A stretch of 64,000 nucleotides of DNA, from NCBI GenBank assembly GCA_027924585.1, contig BSBM01001067.1, positions 3,164,001-3,228,000 on the forward strand, written 5' to 3'. The position numbers and the translations under genes are program-made. The DNA is from Larix kaempferi (lineage: Eukaryota; Streptophyta; Pinopsida; Pinales; Pinaceae). Positions 24,001-36,000 of the stretch are shown here, piece by piece. Under the pieces are notes generated by a model. It did not search any database, was not told where the DNA came from, and worked only from the letters and a program-made list of their open reading frames with translations. Position 1 is the stretch's first letter. Each line of letters starts with the position of its first letter.

Positions 24001-27000
24001 TAGACATCTCCCTCATCAATCTCAAAGTTGAATGATGAAGGTGGCCCATCCTCCTGTGCCACAACTCACACATCTCACTGCTACTGCTAGTATGGGCCAA
24101 TGCATGATGAGGCTGGAAGAGAAGCTTGTACAGTTTCCCACATCTAACTCCAATGGCATATGAAGTAGATGGTCCTGCTGCTCTGGGAAAAATATACACT
24201 TTTGTAGATGGCCCTGTTTGGCGATCCTGACCTTCGGATCGCCAAACAAGCTGATTGTTTTGTCCATCCTTGCTCCAACTTTGAAGTCATGATTGCCAAT
24301 GGGGGCACCCTACCTTGCAAGGGGAAGTGTCGCAATGTGCGTATCTCTATGGAAGATTATAACCTGCGCTCTGACATGTTTGCCTTGTCCTTAGGGGGAT
24401 GTGATGTGGTTTTGGGCTCTCAATGGTTAAGCACACTTGGCCCCATCTTATGGGATTTTGCTGAACTTTGGATGCAGTTTTCAGTCAATGGGTAAAAAAA
24501 CACATTTACGGGCTTACAACCAGGGTCTCTCTGCATCATCAGTTCACATCGCCTGGAAAAGATCCTTAAGAAGAATTCACATGGTGTCATCGCTCAGCTC
24601 CATTCCATTCAGATGCACCCATCAACGGTCTCCACTACTCCCTTGGGTCTACAACACATTTTGGATAGATATATAGGCGTCTTTGCTGAACTAGTGGGAT
24701 TGCCGCCTTCAAGAGACCTTTCCAGTAAGAATTTAGCGGCCTCTACATCTGAGAAGGAAATGATGGCTATTTTGCATGCAGTACAAAAGTGGCAACCATA
24801 CCTATTAGGGAATTATTTCTGCATCAATATTGATCCCCAGAGTCTGAAAAATTTCCTGGAACAATGGGTCTCCTCCCCAACACAACTGAAATGGGTTAGC
24901 GAACTCATGGGTTATGCCTATGAGATCACTTACAAGAAGGGTAAGGACAATCTGGTGGCGGATTCTCTTTCTCGCACATTTGATGACCAAGTTTCTCTTT
25001 TAGCTTTTTCTATGCCTATTCCAAATTGGTTGCAATTTGTTCAACAGGGCTATGTCTTCTATGAACTCCATGCTTCTCCATTGGCAGGGTACTCTGGGTT
25101 CCTCAAAACGTATGAGCGGGCACAGTGTAACTTCTTTTGGTAGGGAATGAAAAGGATAATTCAATAGATGGTGGTTGTATGTGATACTTGCCAGGTCAAC
25201 AGGGGTGAAACGACACTCTTTCCGGGATTGCTCGAACCCTTGCCAATCCCTACATGGATTTGGACAGATATTTCTATGGATTTCATTGAAGGGCTCCAGT
25301 GGTACAATACTGCATCTAAAATGACTCCATATGAAGCAATCTATGGTCAGGCATCGCCAGTTCTTCTTCCATACACCCTCAACAGTTCACCAGTTCAGGT
25401 AATTGACTTGGTTCTTCGAAACCGCGATCAGATTCTTCGCATTTTGCAGGACAACCTTCACATGGCAAGAATTCGAATACAACAACAAACTGATCAGCAC
25501 CGTTCTGAGCACACTTTTCAAGCAGGTGAGATTGTTTTTCTTCAACAATCCTCCTTGAAACTCAAAGGGCGTCAGAATATCGGATCTGTTGCTTATAAAT
25601 TTGAACTTCCTCCTTCCTGCATTCATTCAGTATTTCATGTCTCTTGTCTGACGAAAGTTCTTGGCACCAACATCAGAGGACAAACTATTTTACCAGAACT
25701 GGATAATGAAGGATCCATCCTTTTGGAGCTGGAGACCATCCTCAATAGGCACACTCGTCAGCTTCGCTCTTGATCTATCAGAGGGGTTATTAATTCAGTG
25801 GCACGGAATGCAACCAAAAGATGCTACATGGGAACCACTCCTTCAGATTCAACATCAATTCCACATCTAAGGCTTTGAGGACAAAGCTTTTTCCAAGGGG
25901 GAGGGGATGTTAGGAACCTGTGTCAACCCTTCTCTTTACTTTGTTAGTATATTGTTGTTGGACGCATATGCTTTGTAAGTCGTCCCGTAGTATTATATGT
26001 TCCATGGTATTGATCCTTAGTTTGTATTAACCCATAGTATTATCTGTTCCATGGTATTGATTCATAGTATTGGATGCATATGCTTTGTAAGTCGTCCTGT
26101 AGTATTATATGTTCCATGGTATTGATCCATAGTATTGGCGCATAGACTTAGTATATAAGTACGTGTGGAGGCCAATGAAGGCATGAAGAAGTTATCTGTA
26201 TTGAGCTTGCTCAAAGGAGATTGCCCCCTTGAAGTGGCCCGCGGTCAATAAAAATATTATGTGTTCTAATATATCGTGCATTCTATCAATTAATTGTTGC
26301 AGGTTCCTCACAGTCACAAGCATACTTAGACTTAGAAAGAACGATTCCTTCTTTGGTTTGCAAGACTTGGAGGCCAAGAAAATGATGCAAATGTCCTAAG
26401 TTGGTCATTTCAAATTTTTGTTTAAGACTGGGTTTCACATGGGTTAAAAGTTTATGGTCATTACCGGTAAGAAAAAGGTCATCAACATAAAGAACAATGA
26501 CGAGAAGATGGTTCCTACTTTCTTGGTATAGACATTGGGGTTGGATTGGCATCTAGAAAAACCAGTGTCAAGGAGAAAGCTATCCATTTTGGCATACAAG
26601 GCTCGAAGAGCTTGCTTAGGGCCATATAAGGATCTCTTATGGTGATAGACAAGCCTAGAGTCATTCTGAACATAGCCAGGAGGTTGTTCCATGTAAATTT
26701 CTTCTTGCAATTCCCTATGCAAGAAGGAGGACATGACATCCATTTGATGGACCTTCCATTTATGTAAGGCTGCAAGGGCAAGAACAAGACGGATGGAGTT
26801 CATTTTGGCGACAAGGGCAAAGGTTTGATTATAGTCATTTCCTTCAACTTGGGAAAATCCTTTGGCAACTAACCTTGCCTTTAGTCTTTCAACACTTCCA
26901 TCTGATGAATACTTAGTTCTGTAGACGCATTTACATCTTACAGTTTTTTTTTCCTTTCGGAAGAGGTACTAATTCCCAAGTATCATTCGCCATTAAGGAA

Positions 27001-30000
27001 CAATATTCTTCATCCATTGTTGTGTCCCAATCTGGATTCCCTGAAGCTTCTGCAAATGTCTCTGGATCATGATTCTCTAAAACTTGAGCCAAAAGAGAGG
27101 CGGCTCGTTGGAACTGAGAATGAGTTTGGCGTTGATCTCTGGGATCCCTGACAAGATCACCAACTGCTTCCCTTGTTGAATGAGCCCATTGAGGAAGTGG
27201 TTGTGTCGGTGCAATTGGAGGAAAATGAGCAGGAAGAGGTGGGTTATCATCCTCCTGTCATCATTAGAAGTCGAAGTAGGAATATTGTTAAGAAAGTTGG
27301 AAGTAGAAAATGGAAAAAGTGTCGAAGATGGCTTGTAGGCCACAGATGGAACAGATGCCGAATTAGGCTCGTAGGTTGAGATATTTTCATCAAATTTAAC
27401 ATCTCTTCTAATAATTATATCTTTGGAAGACCTATCCCTGCAAGATACCATTGGAAGACCTATCGCCATATTTTCTTTACATAGTTGTTGCAATGAGCAA
27501 TAATTTAAGTTACCAAATTGCTCATTCCAAAGTTTGCTCTAGTCGTCGTTATGAGCAACAAAAACTGAGGGAAAAGGTGATTACCCAAAGTTAAACTTGT
27601 ACAACCTGGTAATATCATAAAAAAATCTAGTGGCTAGGACATGGTTAGGATCTTTAAAATCCTTGATTACAACTTTGTTAGGTGTAAACGTTACAGTTTT
27701 ACCTTCACCAGAATGAGTGATTTGATAGATTGACAACAAATTGCAAGAAATTCTTGGAATACATAGTACATCATTAAACTGACCATCATCTACCTGAACT
27801 GTTCTAGATCCTACAACACTAAGAGATCTATCGTCACCAACAAATATTTGTTTGGAGTTACATTCATTCATAGTAGAAAGTATGGCTTTATCCTTAGCCT
27901 TAGCCATATGATATGATGCTCCAAAATCAACGGGCCACTCTTTCAAAGAAGAAGAAGAAGATGCATTAAAGGAAAAACTAGAAGCACAAAGTGCATGTCC
28001 TTGAGATGTAGATGAATCAAAGTTGATGTTGTGCTTCTTCATTGCTGCTTCCAAGGCTGCCATCTTCTTGAAACATTTAGCTTCATCACGATTATCCTTA
28101 CCCAAAAGTTGCAATGGCGCTCAGTCTTCTTACCTTTTGATTTGGTTCCTTTGTCATTTTTGGAAGGATGAGTTGGCTGAGAGGGTTTGGGACCCTTGTT
28201 TTGCTTATTATTGTGAGGATGTTGCTTCTTGCAATGCTTTGACTTCTCTTTTTGTTGTGCCACTAAGGCTTTGCTAGATGTATCTGCATTGCTAATTATT
28301 CCAAGATGTAAGAGCTTATTTTGCTCTCTAATCAAGGAATCACAAAAAGATTCAAGAGTGGGCTTTTTATAGTGAATCCCCAAGATTCTTTCATGGAGTA
28401 AAAGGTAGATACAAAAATAGAATAGGCAGGTCCAAGCTTGGAAAGAATATGAAAAATACATTGCTCGTCTTTCCTTTTTATGCTGCATTCATCAAGTAAG
28501 AGTCTAAGGGTCTTGTACTTAGACAAATAGGCTTGTATGCAAGGGAAATCACTTGGATTTAAGGTAATCAACTCATTTTCAAGTTGATGACCTCGAATTT
28601 CATTGTGTTTACCAAACACAGTTTCCAACTTTTTCCTGAGTTTTTTCTGGATCATCAATTCCTTAACATGGAATCGTAAGTCATTAGAAATGGACATTTC
28701 GTTTAATCCATGAGCATCATCACATCTATTAGCCCATTTTATTTTCTTATCATCGTCATTAGGTTCAGTTTCTTTCCCCAAGGTAATTAGATAGAGTCTC
28801 CTACTTCGTAGGACATCCTCCGTACGGGCTTTCCATAAGAAGTAGTTGGAACTGGTAAGCATAATATCATATGGAGCGGCCATATTATAATATGTAGATT
28901 GTAAAAACAAAAACTGATGGTCTAGATGCAAAGATCTCGAAAAAATATGTGGTTTTAAAAAACGACATTAAAAATGAACTTTGGATGCCAAAGTTATGCT
29001 CTTTTGAAAAAAAGGCATAAAAAGGAGCCAAGGAGCCATGCGGAAGGAAAGGATTGATCCACATGGCAGATAAGGGTTGATCCACATGGTAGAGAGTAAA
29101 AAAATAGTAAAGAACCCTCGCTTACTAACTTTCTCTATAAGCTCAATTTTACAAATAAGTTGCTTCAAAAGAATTGACCCACTTCTATAAAATAAGTGGG
29201 AAGCACTTTTACAATATAGTTACTTTATAAGTTACATGAACTTTTACAAAAGTAACAAAAAGAAGGACTTGAACCCAAGACCTCTTACTTTTTAAAGTAA
29301 CTTTTAACCAAGTGAGCTAAGCAAAATATTTAGTAATATTATGGAGGGGAATGGGGGTATTGTTGTTGGGAGAGTGTGCTTTTGGCCTGTAAGACACTTT
29401 ACACACCCCACCCCAAAACAAAAAAAAAACAAACTTCTAAAACTAAAATGTCTCAGATTTGGAGTTATTGAGGAACAGGTGTATATTGAGCAGCCAGAGG
29501 GGTTTGAGGTGGAGAGCAGGGAGTTGCATGTATGCAGGTTGCAGAGAGCTCTTTATGGGATCAAGCAGGCACCTCGAGCATGGTACTTGAGGATCGACTA
29601 ATACTATATGTGGATGATCTCTTTCTTACAGGAGATGAGAGGCTGATCAGGGACTGCGAGTCCAATCTTGCAGTGGAGTTTGAGATGAAAGACCTTGGGC
29701 TGATGCATTACTTCCTAGGTCTGGAGGTTTGGTAGAGAGATGGGTGCTTCTTCATTGGACAGGGGAAGTATGCAGTAGAGATCTTGAGGAGATTCAGGAT
29801 GGAGGACTGTAGGCCCATGTTCACGCCTCTAGTTACCAACTGGAGGAAGATTGATGTATCGGGATCAAAGGAGTTTGATCCTACATTGTATCGACAACTT
29901 ATCGGGTCACGTATGTATCTGGTCAACACTCGACCAGACATTAGCTTTGCAGTCAACTCTTTGATTCAGTTCATGGTGAACCCTCGAAGAGTACATTGGA

Positions 30001-33000
30001 CAGCTGCGAAGCACATACTTCGCCACATCAGAGGCACAATGGAGTATGGATTGGTTTATGGGCGCAGTGGGAGTATACAGTTGGCAGGTTTCACAGATGC
30101 TGACTGGGCAGGATGTGTAGAGGATTGGAAGAGCACTTCGGGTTGCTGCTTCAACATTGGATCGGGGGTTGTCTCTTGGTTCAGCAGGAAGCAGAAGTCA
30201 GTTGCATTCAGCTCGGCAGAGGTTGAGTACATGGCAGCCAGCATGGCAGCATGTGAGGGGATGTGGTTGAGGAAGTTGCTCTCAGGATTATTCGAGAGTG
30301 AGTTGGAGACTACTATAGTTCACTGTGATAATCAGAGTGGTATCAACCTTTCTGAAAATCCAGTGTTCCATGATAGGAGTAAACACATTGACATGCAGTA
30401 CCACTTCCTCAGAGATTGTGTTCAGAGAGGAACCATTCGGTTGGAGTTCATTCAGACAGATGAGCAGGTGGCAAACATATTCACCAAGGCACTTTGCAAA
30501 CTCAAGTTTGTGAAGTTCAGAGACAAGTTGGGGTTGCTATCGAATCCCTTCCTCTTCGAGAGGGAGTGTTAGAAAGTGGCAACAAGGAAGGTCTTCTTGC
30601 TTTGCATGTGTCCTCGCATGCAAGAACACTTGAATCAGGAAGCCAAATGCAAAGTTACAAATATCGTGTCGGCGAATATATCGCCGAGGGTCCAAAAAGA
30701 AATTATCGGATTTATCGGCGAAAATGTCGGCAAACATCGGCAATATATCGGCAAACTTAAAAAAATACAAAAATATTCATTATTTTTAAATTTTCTAAAC
30801 ATCTAAAGCAACAAGAACATCAAATAAACACATTGCCACGTGCATATGGAAAGAAAACTGATATATAAGATGTATAAGACGTATTGCTAGACATCACACA
30901 TCAAAAATGAATCGTGTCCTTCATTTTTTTTCAATTTTCTAAACATCTAAAGCAACAAGAACATCAAATAAAGTTTAAACACATTGCCACATGCATATGG
31001 AAAGAAAACTGATATATAAGATGCATAAATAATAAGACGTGTCGCTAGAGTCTAGACATCACACATCAAAAATGAATCGTGTCCAGGATCTTGAGTCCCC
31101 GACTCATGAATCACCAAAAAAATACAATCAATGTATCTCATAGAGTCAACTGTCATATGCAATGAAATAAACTAAATAAAGTAAACTATGGATTCCCTCT
31201 ACCCCTTCTACGGGTAAAGGTAATCGCTCTAGTAATGGCTCTGCCTCTAGGGCTAGAAAGCCCAGGTGCTCGTGGGGGTCGTCGTGGACTATGGCGTCCT
31301 CTGCCTCTAGAAGTGCCTGGTCTCGGATGTAATATAGAAGAACTAGAAGACTGATAAGGTACTACTACGTCACGCTCATCAAGTCCTCTACCACTGCTAC
31401 TGCTACCACTGCCCCTATATCTGGGTCCCTCTGGCTGAGACGGTGGCCGTGAAACCCGTGGCCGTGCAACCGGTGGCTGTGGAACTGGACAGTCTACTGG
31501 TGGCTCTGCTACTGGTGGCTCCAGTGGTGGCACACTCTCAAAGCCAAACGCCTCATCCTCCCATATCTCACTCTGGGGATCCTGTGTATCATGATCATCC
31601 TCTAACCAATCAGGGGCTGCCTCCATAACAGGTTCCTCAATCTCCACTCTCCACGCAGTAGTGGTGTCAATGTCATCCAATGAAATGGCCTCCACATCAG
31701 GTTTTTTCTGAAGCTGCTTCACCCACAACCTGAGATTGTAGGAGACGTACACTAGATCATTCAGGCGTTGGGTATCCAACCTGTATGAGGACAGTGAATT
31801 TATTAAATTAGAATCTAGAATACATAAATTATAATTACCCAAGGGAAAAATTTCAATAGATAATGAATTTCGAATTTAATTTCAAATTCTCTAACCTGTT
31901 GCGCTTCTTGGTGTGTATTTTTTCAAATACACTCCAGTTGCGCTCACAACCAGAAGAGCTGCATGTCTGGCTAAGGATCCGAACAGCAAGACTCTGGAGA
32001 TGGGGTACTCGTGCGCCATAGGTTTCCCACCAATGATCTACAATGAAATGGAGAAAGTTAGAAACATAAGAGAAGACATTGAAAATTTAAAATTTAAAAC
32101 AAAGAAATAAATAAATTGAATTTTTTTCATTCTTGAAAGTTGAACTTGAAACAAGGTGAAGCTTACTTGGCATTTTGTTCGTCTTGTCCCTGATAGCCAT
32201 AGAAAACCCAAATGTTCCCATGGCCCTCTTATAGATTTCCAACTCTTTGGAAATCTCTGAACGATCATCTTCACTTGGCACCATCCTCTCGACACATTCC
32301 AAGAACCCATCCACTACCTCTCCATCAAACCGGAAGCCACAGGAGTAAGAGAATGCGGGGTTGAGGAATAGCCCTGCAGCATGAATGGGGCGATGAAGTG
32401 TGTTGTTCCATCGCTGATCAATCACCGCCCATATCAATTGTTGCTTCGCTTGCCCATCCTCTCCCTTGTCCTCACAGTAGGCACGAATGGCCTCTTTGGC
32501 CCTATCCATGGCCTCATATAGGTAGCCCATTGCGGGCTTGTCTCCATCAACCAAGCGAAGAACCCTTACCAAAGGTTCACAGATGGCACACACTTCCTTC
32601 ACCCCATCCCAGAAGCTCTCCTGGTATGACACTAGTCTAGATATGGCAAGTCCCTCCGCCTTAGTGCTAATCGATAAAGCACGCCACTCAGCTGAAAGGA
32701 ACATAGTCTGCAAGTCCCACTTAGAAGCATGGAGAGACTGAAGAGAGATGAAACAAGTGGCAAAGCGAGTGATGCCGGGACGAACCAACTCCCTTTCATG
32801 AGTAAACTGCCTCATCAAGCTAAGCACAGAAGCATGATTGTATATAAATTTGGTGATGCTTCTCGCTGGATCAATGACATCCCTGATAAACTCAATCTTT
32901 CCCATATCCTCTAAGATCAAGTCGATGCAGTGTGCAGCACAAGGGGTCCAAAACAAAGAAGGATACATGTCCATAAGCATCCTGCCAGCTGCCACATAAT

Positions 33001-36000
33001 TCGCAGCATTGTCCGTTATAACTTGGACAACATGCTGCGGTCCTACCTCCTGGATGAACCCATCCAACAACTCACATAGTAATGCTGCATCTTTGATATG
33101 TGCAGATGCATCCACAGATTTTATAAACATTATGCCCCTAGGACAATGAACCAAGAAATTGAGAAGGGTCCTACCCTTCGTATCGGTCCAACCATCTGAC
33201 ATCACTGTGCATCCCGTGAACTCCCATGAACCTCGAAGCTCCTCCAACCTAGTAGTGCAATCAACCTTTTCATTATCAAGAAGGGGCCCTCTCAGCTCCT
33301 CATAAGTGGGGGGCCTATACCCCGGCCCAACAGTAGCAACGGCATCAAACATAGGAATGTAGAATGGGTTCCTCGCAAAGTGGAATGGTATATCACTCCA
33401 TAAAAGGCACCGACTCACAAGCTGGTCTGCTTCCTTTTTCTCCTTTATCTTGAACATTGACCTTATACCTGGTTGTGAACCAGGCCCGGATCTCGGAACA
33501 TGGTGACTAGATGTTGAAGGCATGGCGGAAGATGAGGAAAAGGTCTCACTCCCCACTCCCCCTAAAGTGTGTCCGGCTGACCCGGATCCTAATGACACTC
33601 TCATTCCAAGTTCCTGCCTGAGAGCTTCCCTTTCATCTTTCCTCTTGCCAATACCTTCAATTGCGAGTTTGGCCCTTTGAATAATTTCAGGTGTGGAGTT
33701 TTTGCAAATATCCACCTCATGCCCTGAAAGTTGTGCGAGGTGGTATTTGAGCCTACTTATACCCCCCGTCATCTCCTTCCCACACAAATTGCATTTTAGC
33801 TTCTGCCGATTTTGTGGATCAAGGGGCTCTGCGTAGTCCCAGAATGGATCCAAAGTTTTCGGCATGTTTGTTGAAAGTTGAAAGTTGAAGCTTTGAACCT
33901 GCACGTTGCAGCCTGCAACATTAAAAAAACAAAACATTTTTTTAGCTTACTTTTATAATTTTATTGCAAAAAAATTAAAAATAACAAATCATACAAACAA
34001 AAAAATTAATTTACATTTTAATTTAAAATTGTGAACTGTGTAAAGTTGTAAACTGTTAAGAAATTAAAATGTTAATTAATTTACATTTTTCATTACATTT
34101 TTCATTACTGTAAACTGTTAAGAATTTAAAATGTTATAGCAATCATTACTGCAATAATGGGACAGGACATCTTTTGGAAATTGCTAATTCTGGAAGAGAC
34201 ATAAGCAGAATGTAGAAAGTGTTCATTTTTAAAGAGTTATCAATTGATATTTGACTGAGAACATTTTCCATACCATTTCAGCTTCCATTAACATCCTAAG
34301 CATGCCTCTATTGAGAATCATCAATATTCTAGTTATTCCATTATTAAAATAATTTCTGGGCGTTATATCTGAATTATCCATCCCTTGCATTAAGGATGCA
34401 CGGCATACAACTGCCAGTTCTGGATGTATTGTCATGAGGAATCTGAGGAATCATTAAGATGAAGCGAGGTTTGGCTGAGTCCTTTTCATATACATACTGG
34501 AATATGCCTGTATACCCCTAGCTGATCAAAACAATCCTCAACAAAACCATTAATGATCTGTCATATCATGTTCAAGAGTGGATGTGACATATCAGCAGTC
34601 ATTTGGCCCAAATTAGAACTCGATACACAATTATCAAAAATAAGACATGTGCAATGTATTGTCATCATCCATGGTCTTCACAAACAACAAAACCCATACT
34701 TAGTACAGCTCTGTTTATTTGGCGATCAACAAGATACAGATTCTACTAAATCAAATATATACAAGTTAGGTATTTTGAAAACTCGGGCAGGGTTCCGCCT
34801 CAACTTCCCATAACATAGAGATTTAGCCAATGTGACTGTGGTGCAACTGCACATGCAGGCTATTACTTTAGTGAACTTGAAAGAGATGGTGGAAAAGAGG
34901 CATGAGGGTGATCTTGGAACTGGAACGGTAAGGATAAAAGCTGGATATGTTGATGGAAGGAGGTATTGCAGAAGAATATATTGGTGGGAAGTTGACAACA
35001 GAGAAGAATACAGTGGTTAGAACTTAGAAGTTGACAGCTGATTGACTGTAATGTTTATTGGACATACCTGTTGGAACTTGGAAGCCACGCAGCCACTGCG
35101 ACTGTCACGAACCCTCACGACTGTCACGAACCCTCACCCCTGCTACTGTCACGAACGCTCACCCCGGCGGCGTCACGACTCACCACTTCACGACTTCACT
35201 CTCGGCGGACACGACTTCAGTCTCGGCGTCACGAACTGCTCATGGACGCACTCTCAGCGGCGACGAATTCACTCTCGGCAGCAACGAAATTCACACCCGT
35301 GCCCTAGCGAGCACTCCACTCTCCGCTCGAACTGGACTCACTCGGCGGCAACGAAATTAACAGAAAACCCGTGCCCTAGCTGCACACACTCTTCGCTCGA
35401 ACCGACTGCAACTGCAACCCGACGAAAATCGAATGACAAAAAAAAACCCCCAAAAAACGTTGTTTTAAGTTATTTTTTACACGCGGGAAAGCTTCGCGAT
35501 ATTTTGCAGAGAAATCGCGAAAAAATCGCGATATATCGCCATAAAAATCGCCTGAAAAAATCGCCCCGATTTTTGCCGATAATATCGGCGTGGAGGAAGC
35601 ATCGCGATTTATCGCGATGTCGGCGATAAATCGCCGATATTTGTAACTTTGGCCAAATGTATTTTCCAAAGTTTAGACTAAGGAAAATTACATTAAGTGA
35701 TATAATTATTAATTGACTTATTGGAGTCACTTTTATAAAGTGCAAGTGAAAATAATTTAAGTCATGGCTAATCTAATCTTGGCCATTGATCTCACCGGAG
35801 GATCTCATCCATAGATCTATAGTGAGATGTTAGGGTTTTTGCTTGGCCATTGAGTTAAAAGGAGGATCGATTTGGTGGAGCGGACACAGAGAGAGACATA
35901 GAAGTTTGAGAGAGAAGTTTGCAAAGAAGAAGACGTAGGAGCAATCATTCAGCAGATCGACAGAGTGATCAAGAAGAAGGGAGGACCGTACGGATTTGCT

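Larger units (their letters stand above)
30650..35651 (-). mobile_element. Structurally complete hAT transposon
   Basis: Terminal inverted repeats CAAAGTTACAAATATCG are perfect over 17 bp. GCCAAATG is present on both sides (30642-30649 and 35652-35659), an exact 8-bp duplication. Both subterminal zones (30668-30750 and 35500-35640) are dense in TCGGC/TCGCGAT-type motifs, likely transposase binding sites. The element carries an intact spliced transposase gene on the minus strand, a 1.7 kb upstream region, and an internal duplication (30791-31084). All structural requirements for autonomous activity appear to be present. Confidence 0.92.

Noticed and set aside
29258-29324. Functional tRNA gene
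   Set aside because: The acceptor and T stems do not pair and the anticodon loop is abnormal.
32087-33937. Transposase as a domesticated host gene
   Set aside because: It still lies between perfect terminal repeats and a perfect target duplication, so it is an ordinary resident transposon.
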